From the NCBI RefSeq assembly GCF_019599465.1, contig NZ_RKLR01000003.1, positions 124,001 through 188,000 of the forward strand: 64,000 nt of DNA. The letters are read 5' to 3'. The position numbers and the translations under genes are program-made. Under the pieces are notes generated by a model, which worked only from the letters and a program-made list of their open reading frames with translations, searched no databases and was not told where the DNA came from. Source of the DNA: Haloarcula rubra. Its GTDB lineage: Archaea; Halobacteriota; Halobacteria; Halobacteriales; Haloarculaceae. Shown here piece after piece: positions 1 through 7,370 of this stretch (position 1 is the first letter of the stretch; the number at the start of each line of letters is the position of its first letter).

Positions 1-22
1 GGGACGCCGCCTCGTCGGTACG

Positions 23-799
23 ATGGACGCTGTGATACTGGCGGCCGGTCAGGGCACCCGACTCCGTCCGCTCACGGACGACAAACCGAAGGGCATGGTC
101 GAAGTCGCGGGCAAGCCTATCCTCACGCACTGTTTCGAACAGGTCATAGAGCTCGGTGCCGAGGAACTGTACGTCGTCGTCGGCTACAAGAAACAGGTCA
201 TCATCGACTACTACGAGGACGAGTTCGAGGGCGTCCCCATCACGTACACCCACCAGCGCGAACAGAACGGCCTCGCGTCGGCCCTCCTCACCGTCGAAGA
301 GCACGTCGACGACGAGTTCATGTTGCTACTCGGCGACAACATCTTCGACGCCAACCTCGGCGACGTGATAACGCGCCAGCGCGAGGAGCGGGCCGACGCC
401 GCCTTCCTCGTCGAGGAAGTGCCGTGGGAGGAGGCCAGTAGGTACGGCGTCTGTGACACCAACAAGTACGGCGAGATAACCGATGTCGTCGAGAAACCCG
501 ACGACCCGCCGTCGAACCTGGTGATGACCGGCTTCTACACGTTCACCCCGGCCATCTTCCACGCCTGTCACCTCGTCCAGCCCTCCGACCGGGGCGAGTA
601 CGAACTGAGCGACGCCGTGGACCTGCTCATCGACTCGGGGCGAACCATCGACGCCATCCGCATGGACGGATGGCGCGTGGACGTGGGCTATCCCGAGGAC
701 CGCGACGCGGCCGAACAGCGGCTACAGGACGACGCCGTCACCGTCGCGGACGGGGTCGACGAGGAGACCACGTCTGCCGCCCAGTCCGGCAGCGAGTGA
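23..799 (+). CDS. Sugar-phosphate nucleotidyltransferase (RmlA/GlmU-N type)
   Basis: Makes an NDP-sugar from a sugar 1-phosphate and an NTP in the cytoplasm. The 258-residue protein opens with AVILAAGQGTRLRPLTDDKPK, the GxGxRLxPLT...KP signature of the family, and has the acceptor-site GLASAL and metal-site LGDNIF segments near residues 86-107. There is no C-terminal left-handed beta-helix, so it is a stand-alone transferase. It is first in a run of glycan genes, and its likely role is donor supply for surface polysaccharide or N-glycan. The exact sugar and base are not readable. Only 22 nt of upstream sequence are in the window, so its promoter is not visible. Confidence 0.9.
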   Translation: MDAVILAAGQGTRLRPLTDDKPKGMVEVAGKPILTHCFEQVIELGAEELYVVVGYKKQVIIDYYEDEFEGVPITYTHQREQNGLASALLTVEEHVDDEFMLLLGDNIFDANLGDVITRQREERADAAFLVEEVPWEEASRYGVCDTNKYGEITDVVEKPDDPPSNLVMTGFYTFTPAIFHACHLVQPSDRGEYELSDAVDLLIDSGRTIDAIRMDGWRVDVGYPEDRDAAEQRLQDDAVTVADGVDEETTSAAQSGSE

Positions 800-834
800 C
801 CGGGAACAGTCGCACCCACGACGTATTCTCTGTG

Positions 835-1794
835 TCACGACGTATTACCGTCGGCGACGGGCGTCGACTCCGCCCGTAGCGTCTGCCGTGCGACGTCGTA
901 CATCGTCTCGACCGTCAGGTCGCCGTCTTCGCGGCGTCGGTCGACGTGTTCCAGAATCGCGCGGAGGCGGTCCACGTCGCGGCGCTCGGTGACGTTGTTC
1001 GGGTGCAACCAGAGGTGGCAGACGCCGTCCTCGCTGGCCGCGGCGTCGACACCGAGACGGGCCTGTCTCACCACCGGGTCGCCGACCGTCGCCGAGAACA
1101 CCTGCCGGGCGACGCCCTCGAACTCGAAGAGGTACATCGACGCGGGGACGTTCACGAGGCCGTACTCGTCGACGGTGGGGGTCACGAGCGGCGGCGGCCG
1201 TTCGACCACCGTCGCCCGTGCGACCTTCCGGGCCGCGCCGAGGACGGGACCGTCGACCCCGGGCGACGGCGCGGTGCCCCGGTAGGAGGTGAACCCGGCG
1301 TTCGCGAGGGCCTCTCGGTGGCCGACGCGGTTGCGTGGGAAGACGAAGGAGTGTAGCGAGACGCCGGCGGCCTCGGCCGCTTCGACCGCTCGACGGCACT
1401 CCGCGTCGGCGAGTTCGGGCGTCGCGTAGTCGGCCCCGAACAGTACGTGCGAGTAGGTGTGACAGCCGACGTCGTGTGGCACCGGGCCGTCGACGAGCGA
1501 GCGAATCAGGTCCGGCGCGAAGCGGAACCGCTCGGGCATCGGGTCCGGCTCCCGCTCGTGGGCGAACCACCCCGGCGGCGACGGGTGGCCGACGTGTGCC
1601 CCGTTGCAGGAGTCCTCGAACAGGTGGCCGACGACGGCCCACGTCGCCGGGACCGCGAACTCCTCGAACAGGTCGACGAGGCGCTCCCACCCCCAGCGTG
1701 CCCGCTCGATGCGCTCGGTCGGGCGGTCCTCGGGCGGATAGTCGTGAAAGCCCCAGCCGAGTTCCGCGTCGACGGAGACGACGACAGTTCCCAT
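835..1794 (-). CDS. Polysaccharide deacetylase (NodB-type)
   Basis: Predicted carbohydrate esterase family 4-like enzyme of 319 residues. The N-terminal VVVSVDAELGWG carries the first catalytic/metal Asp, and GCHTYSHVLF near residue 110 is the HxxxH-type metal motif. A late WLHPNN segment supplies the usual third histidine region. No signal peptide is visible, so it probably acts in the cytoplasm on a lipid-linked or nucleotide-linked intermediate. It is divergent from the acyltransferase gene at 2028 and has its own CATAAC-type promoter. It is the most canonical of three deacetylase-fold proteins within 4.5 kb. Confidence 0.85.
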   Translation of the reverse strand: MGTVVVSVDAELGWGFHDYPPEDRPTERIERARWGWERLVDLFEEFAVPATWAVVGHLFEDSCNGAHVGHPSPPGWFAHEREPDPMPERFRFAPDLIRSLVDGPVPHDVGCHTYSHVLFGADYATPELADAECRRAVEAAEAAGVSLHSFVFPRNRVGHREALANAGFTSYRGTAPSPGVDGPVLGAARKVARATVVERPPPLVTPTVDEYGLVNVPASMYLFEFEGVARQVFSATVGDPVVRQARLGVDAAASEDGVCHLWLHPNNVTERRDVDRLRAILEHVDRRREDGDLTVETMYDVARQTLRAESTPVADGNTS

Positions 1795-1820
1795 TTGTTT
1801 CCGAGTCGGGGTCGCTCGTA

Positions 1821-1830
1821 TTGGTTATGC
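1821..1830 (-). promoter_or_regulatory. CATAACC promoter box for the deacetylase gene
   Basis: On the minus strand the bases read GCATAACCAA. The centre is about 31 nt before the ATG at 1794, which fits a leaderless haloarchaeal TATA position. The same CATAAC core recurs before other heads of this glycan locus. Confidence 0.5.
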
Positions 1831-1918
1831 GACGGTGACGGGTCGGTAAGCCGACTGTAGCATCAGGTTACGACCCGCCGACGGCGACCGGTAGCGGCCG
1901 CCGATTTCACAGGACGCC

Positions 1919-1926
1919 CATAACAA
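1919..1926 (+). promoter_or_regulatory. CATAACAA promoter-like box
   Basis: CATAACAA lies about 105 nt before the acyltransferase ATG at 2028, so a transcript from it would carry a leader of roughly 75 nt. A 22-codon ORF (1963-2031) starts in that leader and its TGA overlaps the ATG at 2028. Confidence 0.35.
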
Positions 1927-2027
1927 AGCCCGGAACTTGCTGAAATCTCCGACAGAGCACCGATGAACGGGACCCGCTGTGTCGACCGGTCCGAGACGTA
2001 CCGTTCCCCTCCGCGGAGGCCGGGCGC

Positions 2028-2609
2028 ATGAGTAAGTGTCAACTTGGGAGTGGATGTCGCATCGCCGAGTCGGCACAGATTCTCCCACCGGAGGGCGAGC
2101 AGACGCCTGCGAGCATCGGCGACGACGGCGTCGTCCGCTCCGGGACGGTGATATACCCCGACGTCGTCGTCGGCGACGGGTTACAGACGGGGCACAACGC
2201 GGTGATTCGGGAGGAGACGACGGTCGGACACGACGTGGTCGTCGGAACGCAGTCGGTCATCGACGGACAGACCGATGTCGGCGACGACGTGAGCATGCAG
2301 ACCGGGGTGTACGTCCCGCCGAAGACAGTCGTCGGCGACCGAGTGTTCCTCGGCCCGCGGGCGACGCTGACGAACGACCCGTACCCCCTCCGCATGGACG
2401 TCGATCTCGTCGGCCCGACGCTCGAAGACGACGTCTCGATCGGCGCGAACGCGACGCTCCTGCCGGGCGTCACCGTGGGCGAGCGCTCGTTCGTCGCGGC
2501 CGGTGCCGTCGTCACCGACGACGTGCCGCCCCGGACGCTGGCGGTCGGGACGCCCGCGAAACACCGCCCACTGCCGGAGCACCTCGACGCCGCCAACGCC
2601 TACCGATGA
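2028..2609 (+). CDS. Hexapeptide-repeat acyltransferase (WbpD/NeuD-like LbH)
   Basis: Predicted sugar O- or N-acetyltransferase of 193 residues built almost wholly of left-handed beta-helix hexapeptide repeats. Runs such as GTVIYPDVVVGDG, AVIREETTVGHD and ATLLPGVTVGER spaced through residues 40-170 show the [LIV]-G-x4 periodicity. The C-terminal AVVTDDVPPRTLAVGTPAK is the usual ending of WbpD-type N-acetyltransferases. That is of interest because WbpE/WbpB/WbpA-like genes lie at 18-22 kb. Its stop overlaps the next ATG by 4 nt, so the two are translationally coupled. Confidence 0.85.
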   Translation: MSKCQLGSGCRIAESAQILPPEGEQTPASIGDDGVVRSGTVIYPDVVVGDGLQTGHNAVIREETTVGHDVVVGTQSVIDGQTDVGDDVSMQTGVYVPPKTVVGDRVFLGPRATLTNDPYPLRMDVDLVGPTLEDDVSIGANATLLPGVTVGERSFVAAGAVVTDDVPPRTLAVGTPAKHRPLPEHLDAANAYR

Positions 2610-3379
2610 CGCGTGACTTCACCGACGACGCCTACGCAGCGTTACTGGACACCGCGCTCGACGCGGGCTACGACTTTCTGACGGTCCGTGAGTACGTCCG
2701 GCGCGAGTCCCTGCCCGACCGGTTCCTGATTCTCCGCCACGACGTGGACCGCAAGCCCGAGAACTCGGTCCGGTTCGCGCGTATCGAAGCCGAACGCGAC
2801 GTCTCCAGCACGTACTACGTCCGCACCATCGAGAAAGTGTTCGACCCCGAGAAGATCGAACGTCTCGAAGCGCTCGGTCACGAGGTCGGCTACCACTACG
2901 AGGACCTGGACCGCGCCGACGGCGACGTCGAGGCTGCCAGAGCGTCGTTCGCCGACCACCTCGCCCGTCTGCGCGAGTACGCCACCGTCGACACCGTCTG
3001 CATGCACGGGAACCCGTTGACGCCCCACGACAACCGCGACATGTGGGCCGACCCCACCGACCTCGAACCGTACGGCCTCGTCGGCGAGGCGTACCTCTCG
3101 ATGGACTTCACGGACGTGACCTACTTCTCCGACACCGGGCGGACGTGGCGCGACGGCGCGCTCAAGATCAAGGACCACACGATGGGCGAGGGCGAGAAAC
3201 GGGTCGGTGCCGACTCGACGGCGGACCTCCGGGCGCTCCTGCGGAGCCACCGGGTCGACCGGGCCTGCCTGCTGACACACCCCAACCGGTGGGCGGACTC
3301 GACGCCGGAACTGGTCGCCGAGGCGGCGAAAGACGCCATCACGAACGTCGGGAAACGGGGGCTGACACTCCTGCGATGA
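2606..3379 (+). CDS. Polysaccharide deacetylase-like protein (HDVD type)
   Basis: A 257-residue deacetylase-fold protein. FLILRHDVDRKPENS near residue 45 resembles the NodB Asp motif, and VGYHYEDLDRADG near residue 92 stands where the HxxxH motif would be but lacks the second His. That suggests altered metal binding or a non-hydrolytic role. CMHGNPLTPHD and a late LLTHPNRW supply more histidines. ATG at 2606 overlaps the preceding stop and its TGA overlaps the next ATG, so it lies inside a tightly coupled operon. The longer reading frame starting upstream is out of keeping with the overlap and was not used. Confidence 0.75.
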   Translation: MTRDFTDDAYAALLDTALDAGYDFLTVREYVRRESLPDRFLILRHDVDRKPENSVRFARIEAERDVSSTYYVRTIEKVFDPEKIERLEALGHEVGYHYEDLDRADGDVEAARASFADHLARLREYATVDTVCMHGNPLTPHDNRDMWADPTDLEPYGLVGEAYLSMDFTDVTYFSDTGRTWRDGALKIKDHTMGEGEKRVGADSTADLRALLRSHRVDRACLLTHPNRWADSTPELVAEAAKDAITNVGKRGLTLLR

Positions 3380-4413
3380 ACGTCCACTTCGAGGTAGGGC
3401 ACCCGGCCCACGTCCACCTGTTCAAACACGCCATCTGGGAGTTTCAGGACCGCGGCCACGAGACGCTCGTCACCGCCCGCGAGAAGGAGGTGACGACGGA
3501 CCTGCTGGACGCCTACGACATCGACTACGAGGTGTTGTCGACGCAGGCGGACTCGACGCCGCGGCTGATTCTCGAGTGGGCGTTGCGGGAACTGAAACTC
3601 ATCCGAGCCATCCGCGCGTTCGATTCGGACGTCGTCGTGAGCCACCTCAGCCCCGTCGCCGCGCAGGCGGCCCGCCTGACCGGGACGCCCAGCGTCACGT
3701 TCACCGACGACGAGGTGGAGACGCGCTCGCTCCGGCGGTTCACCCTCCCGTTCACCTCCCGCATCTGTACGCCGGCGGGGTTCGAGTTGGACCTCGGCGA
3801 GAAACACCGCCGCTACGACGGCTATCACGAACTCGCCTACCTCCACCCGGAGCGCTTCGACCCCGACCCGTCGAGCCTTCGCGACCACGGCGTCGCCGTG
3901 GACGAACCGTACTACGTCCTGCGGTTCGTCTCGTGGGCGGCCCACCACGACGTCGGCCGTTCGGGGTTCAGTCGCGACGCCAAGCGGACCCTCGTCGACT
4001 ACCTCTCGGAGCGGGGCACGGTGTACATCACCAGCGAGTCCGAACTCCCGCCCGAGTTCGAGCGCCATCGGCTCCCTATCCCGCCGGAGGACATCCACGA
4101 CCTGTTGTACTACGCCGACGGCTACGTCGGCGACTCCCAGACCATGGCGCTGGAGGCCGCATTCCTCGGGACGCCGTCGGTCCGGTCGAACTCCTTCGTC
4201 GGCGACGACGACATCTCGATGTTCCGCGAACTGGACGACCGGGGCCTCATCGTCAACGTTGCCGACGAGGAGGAGGCGATAGCCCGGGTGAGAGACATCG
4301 TCGAGAGCCCAGAGTCGGCCGCCCAGTGGGACCACCGCCGGGAGCGACTGCTGGCCGAACGCGTCGACGTCACCGACGTCGTCGTCGAAGAGACGCTGGA
4401 CGTGGGCCGATGA
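3376..4413 (+). CDS. DUF354 family protein (GT-B glycosyltransferase-like)
   Basis: A 345-residue member of the archaeal DUF354 family, which has a GT-B-like fold related to UDP-GlcNAc 2-epimerase and MurG-type enzymes. The N-terminus MNVHFEVGHPAHVHLFKH is diagnostic. GDSQTMALEAAFLGTPSVR near residue 255 resembles the donor-binding loop of GT-B enzymes (S/TxxxEAxxxGxP). Its function in the family is not established; context argues for glycan assembly. The start ATG at 3376 overlaps the previous stop, and the stop overlaps ATG 4410. Confidence 0.8.
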   Translation: MNVHFEVGHPAHVHLFKHAIWEFQDRGHETLVTAREKEVTTDLLDAYDIDYEVLSTQADSTPRLILEWALRELKLIRAIRAFDSDVVVSHLSPVAAQAARLTGTPSVTFTDDEVETRSLRRFTLPFTSRICTPAGFELDLGEKHRRYDGYHELAYLHPERFDPDPSSLRDHGVAVDEPYYVLRFVSWAAHHDVGRSGFSRDAKRTLVDYLSERGTVYITSESELPPEFERHRLPIPPEDIHDLLYYADGYVGDSQTMALEAAFLGTPSVRSNSFVGDDDISMFRELDDRGLIVNVADEEEAIARVRDIVESPESAAQWDHRRERLLAERVDVTDVVVEETLDVGR

Positions 4414-5303
4414 GTGACCGTCTCACCGGGACAGAGTGGGTGCCGGACGGACACGAGTTCGCACTCTGTCTCACCCACGACGTCGACCGGCCGTACAAGA
4501 CCTACCAGTCGTTGTTCTACGCGCTCACTCGCCGGGACCCGAGTCACCTGCTGGACCTCGCGCCGAGTCGGACGCCGTACTGGACCTTCGACGACCTCCT
4601 CGACTTCGAGCGAGGGGAGGGGGTCCGCTCGGCGTTCTACGTCCTCGACGAGCAATCGCTGTTCACCGACCGGTCGCCGAGCGAGTGGCTGACGATGGAG
4701 GGCTGGCAACTGTACGCCGGCCGGTACGACATCGAGGACGAGCGGATACGGGACCTCCTCCAGACGCTCCGGTCCGGTGGGTGGGAGGTCGGTCTGCACG
4801 GCTCCTACGAGTCCGTCGACGACCGGGAACGCCTCCGCTCGGAGAAGGAACACCTCGAATCGGTGCTGGGCGAACCGGTGCTCGGCGGGCGACAGCACTA
4901 CCTCCGGCTGGAGCGCCCGGAGACGTGGGAACACTACCGGGCCATCGGCCTGCAGTACGACACGACGCTCGGCAGTCCGACCGAGTACGGGTTCACCGAC
5001 GGCTACCACCCGTTCCGACCGTTCGACGACGAGTTCGTCGTCTTCCCGCTGACGGCGATGGAGGCCGCACTCCCCGACCCGGCGGACTCGTTCGACCGGG
5101 CGTGGGCCGCGTGCCAGTCGCTCCTCGACGAGGCCGAGGCGAACGACGCCGTCATGACGGTGCTGTGGCACCCGCGGTACTTCAGCCGCGACCACCCGGG
5201 GTACGACCGTCTCTACCGGCGGGTCGTCCGGGCCGCGCTCGACCGGGGCGCGTGGGTCGGTCCACCCGGCGACCTCTACACCGAGCGCGTAGGAACCAGA
5301 TAA
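4410..5303 (+). CDS. Polysaccharide deacetylase-like protein
   Basis: A 297-residue deacetylase-fold protein, third of its kind in the locus. CLTHDVDRPYKTYQS near residue 20 is the Asp motif, and VGLHGSYESVDD near residue 130 occupies the HxxxH position with HGSY, a variant seen in EPS-linked deacetylases. LWHPRYFSRDHPGY near residue 252 adds C-terminal histidines. It has no signal peptide. Four-nucleotide overlap with the DUF354 gene implies coupled translation. Activity cannot be assumed because the canonical second metal histidine is absent. Confidence 0.75.
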   Translation: MSDRLTGTEWVPDGHEFALCLTHDVDRPYKTYQSLFYALTRRDPSHLLDLAPSRTPYWTFDDLLDFERGEGVRSAFYVLDEQSLFTDRSPSEWLTMEGWQLYAGRYDIEDERIRDLLQTLRSGGWEVGLHGSYESVDDRERLRSEKEHLESVLGEPVLGGRQHYLRLERPETWEHYRAIGLQYDTTLGSPTEYGFTDGYHPFRPFDDEFVVFPLTAMEAALPDPADSFDRAWAACQSLLDEAEANDAVMTVLWHPRYFSRDHPGYDRLYRRVVRAALDRGAWVGPPGDLYTERVGTR

Positions 5304-5309
5304 CCAATA
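5299..5309 (+). promoter_or_regulatory. GATAACCAATA promoter box
   Basis: The box is centred about 34 nt before ATG 5338 and closely matches the GCATAACCAATA sequence in front of the deacetylase gene at 1794. Its position favours ATG 5338 over GTG 5320, which would lie upstream of the expected transcript start. Confidence 0.5.
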
Positions 5310-5337
5310 CCGTCGACAGGTGACTCGGGACCGCAAG

Positions 5338-6342
5338 ATGCGAGTCGAACGACTGACACTCCCAGAGTGGGGGGACGCACTGCCGTCGAGCGGGTACGAG
5401 GTCTTCCATCTCCCAGCGGCGCTGTCGGCTATCGAGACGCACGTCGACGGCGACCTCGTCCTCTTCGGCGGGTTCAAGGGACAGGAACCCGTCGGCCTGC
5501 TCCCCATCGTCGAGACGCGTCGGACCGTGGGCCGGACGCTCATGTCCCCGCCGCCCGGTATGAACATCCCCCGACTCGGTCCCATCGTGATGCCGACCAG
5601 CCCCAAACAGCGCAAGCGCGAGCGCGTGAACAAACAGTTCGTCGAGGCCGTCCTCGACGACCTCGGGGCGACGAGGGCGCTGTCCCTCGTCCGCCTCCTG
5701 ACACCACGCCACTACGGCGACCCTCGCCCCTTCCAGTGGGCCGACTTCGACCTCTCGACGCAGTTCACGTACGTCGTCGACCTCGCCGACACGGACCCGG
5801 ACAGCGTCCTCCGGTCGTTCAGCAAGAGCCTCCGCCGGGACATCCGCCGGGGACGGGAGAGCGACGTGACCGTCTCCGTCGAAGGCCTCGACGCCATCAG
5901 GGAGGTGTACGAGACGACTCGCGAGCGGTACGTCGACCAGGACCGCGGCTTCCCGCTCACGTGGGCCTACGTCCGCGACCTCGTCACGGGCCTCGGCGAC
6001 CGGGCCAGAGCGTACGTCGCGCGAGACGGCGGCGGGGAGTTCGTCTCGGGAGTGACGGTCCTGTACGGCCCGGACACCGCGTACTTCTGGCAGGGGGGTG
6101 CGCGCACCGAACACGACGGCGTCAGCGTCAACAGCCTCGTCCACTGGCGGGTCATCGAGGACGTCCTCACCGACCCGGCCTTCGAGGCCATCACCGAGTA
6201 CGACCTGATGGGCGCGAACACGAGACGCCTCTGTGACTACAAGGGCAAGTTCGCCGGCGAACTGGTCCCCTACTACGCTATCGAGACGGACAGCGCGGCG
6301 ATGAACATCGCGAAATCGGCCTTCACGGCGGTGACACGGTGA
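5338..6342 (+). CDS. FemAB/GNAT-fold acyltransferase (BioF2-like)
   Basis: A 334-residue protein with the two-lobed GNAT organisation of FemAB or 'acetyltransferase 6' proteins. An aminoacyl- or acyl-transfer core covers residues 140-310, with SFSKSLRRDIRRG near 160, the FWQGGARTEHDGVSVNSL segment near 255 and YDLMGANTRRLCDYKGKF near 285. The last is the typical D-x-x-G...FK[GK]KF ending of the family. In bacteria such genes sit in exopolysaccharide/exosortase loci with deacetylases and ATP-grasp ligases, as here. An amino acid or acyl addition to a surface glycan is the likely job. ATG 5338 is chosen from the promoter spacing. Confidence 0.75.
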   Translation: MRVERLTLPEWGDALPSSGYEVFHLPAALSAIETHVDGDLVLFGGFKGQEPVGLLPIVETRRTVGRTLMSPPPGMNIPRLGPIVMPTSPKQRKRERVNKQFVEAVLDDLGATRALSLVRLLTPRHYGDPRPFQWADFDLSTQFTYVVDLADTDPDSVLRSFSKSLRRDIRRGRESDVTVSVEGLDAIREVYETTRERYVDQDRGFPLTWAYVRDLVTGLGDRARAYVARDGGGEFVSGVTVLYGPDTAYFWQGGARTEHDGVSVNSLVHWRVIEDVLTDPAFEAITEYDLMGANTRRLCDYKGKFAGELVPYYAIETDSAAMNIAKSAFTAVTR

Positions 6343-7292
6343 CCACGATTCGGGTCCTCAACCTCGTCACGAACAAGGACGCCCAGTTCTTCCGGGCGCA
6401 GGTACAGGAGCTAGAGCGCCGCGGCGTCGACCTGACCACCCTGTCGGTCCCCGGTCGGAACCGCTCTGAGTCTATCGACGCCGACGAGGACGGCAAGCGC
6501 TCCATCCTCGACTACGCGAAGTTCTACCCGTCGGTGCTGGCGAACTCGCTCGACGACTACGACCTCATCCACGCGAACTACGGCCTGACCGCGCCCATGG
6601 CCGTCGCGCAACCGACTCTCCCGGTCGTCCTCTCGCTGTGGGGGTCGGACCTCATGGGGAGGTACGGGCCGGTCACACAGCAGTTCGCCCGCTTCTGTGA
6701 CGAGGTCATCGTCATGTCCGAGGGGATGGCGGAGATATACGACGGCGAGTGTCTGGTCATCCCACACGGCGTCGACCTCTCCGTCTTCCGACCCATGGAC
6801 CAGTCGACGGCCCGCGAGGAGTTGGGCTGGCCGGACGAGGAACGCATCGTCCTCTTCCCGTACCCGCCGAAACGAGACGTGAAGAACTATCCACGCGCCG
6901 AACGCGTCGTCGACAGTGCCCGGGACCGCGTCGACGCCGACGTGTCGCTCCGCACGGCGACCGGCGTCCCGCACCACCGGATGCCGTACTACCTGAACGC
7001 CGCGGACGCGATGCTGATGACCTCGCGCCGCGAAGGGTCGCCGAACACGGTGAAGGAGGCGATGGCCTGTAATCTGCCCGTCGTCTCGACGGACGTCGGC
7101 GACGTCCGCACGCGGTTGTCCCCGGTCGAACCGAGTGCCGTCAGCGACGACGACGCCGCGTTGGCCGACGCACTGGCCGAGATTCTGGGCGAGAGCGAAC
7201 GGTCGGACGGCCGCGAGTACGCCGACGCCATCGCGCTTGAGCGGATGGGCGAACGCATCGTCGGTGTCTACGAAGACGTGATAGACGAATGA
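6339..7292 (+). CDS. Glycosyltransferase family 4
   Basis: Retaining GT-B glycosyltransferase of 317 residues. It starts at GTG 6339, overlapping the preceding TGA. The N-terminal acceptor domain runs to about residue 140 (WGSDLMGRYG, IPHGVDLSVFRP). The C-terminal donor domain has the E-x7-E signature in SRREGSPNTVKEAMACNLPVV near residue 230. It probably adds one sugar to a lipid-linked glycan on the cytoplasmic face. It is the only clear classical glycosyltransferase in the locus, so others must be encoded elsewhere or be represented by DUF354. Confidence 0.88.
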   Translation: MTTIRVLNLVTNKDAQFFRAQVQELERRGVDLTTLSVPGRNRSESIDADEDGKRSILDYAKFYPSVLANSLDDYDLIHANYGLTAPMAVAQPTLPVVLSLWGSDLMGRYGPVTQQFARFCDEVIVMSEGMAEIYDGECLVIPHGVDLSVFRPMDQSTAREELGWPDEERIVLFPYPPKRDVKNYPRAERVVDSARDRVDADVSLRTATGVPHHRMPYYLNAADAMLMTSRREGSPNTVKEAMACNLPVVSTDVGDVRTRLSPVEPSAVSDDDAALADALAEILGESERSDGREYADAIALERMGERIVGVYEDVIDE

Positions 7293-7325
7293 CCAGAAAC
7301 CCGGACATACCGTTCACAGACAGAC

Positions 7326-7338
7326 CATAACAATGGCT
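7326..7338 (+). promoter_or_regulatory. CATAACAATGGCT promoter-like box
   Basis: CATAACAATGGCT is identical over 13 nt to the element at 18182-18194 and is centred about 42 nt before ATG 7371. It is likely the TATA region of the membrane-protein/flippase operon. Confidence 0.5.
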
Positions 7339-7370
7339 GAACACCCCCCAGCAGGTTCCAGATAGCCGTC

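Noticed and set aside
845-1690. Long Arg-rich minus-strand frame inside the first deacetylase gene
   Set aside because: It is a frame shadow of the deacetylase at 835-1794, with no motif and an atypically basic composition for a haloarchaeon.
2036-2605. N-terminal extension of the HDVD-type deacetylase-like protein
   Set aside because: It overlaps the acyltransferase in another frame and is Arg-rich; the 4-nt ATGA overlap at 2606 gives the correct start.
5320-5337. GTG 5320 as start of the FemAB-like protein
   Set aside because: It would lie upstream of the transcript start expected from the box at 5299-5309; ATG 5338 fits better.
7333-7365. Ten-codon ORF in the CATAACAATGGCT element
   Set aside because: If the element is a TATA box, the ATG lies upstream of the transcript start; it is too short and has no other support.
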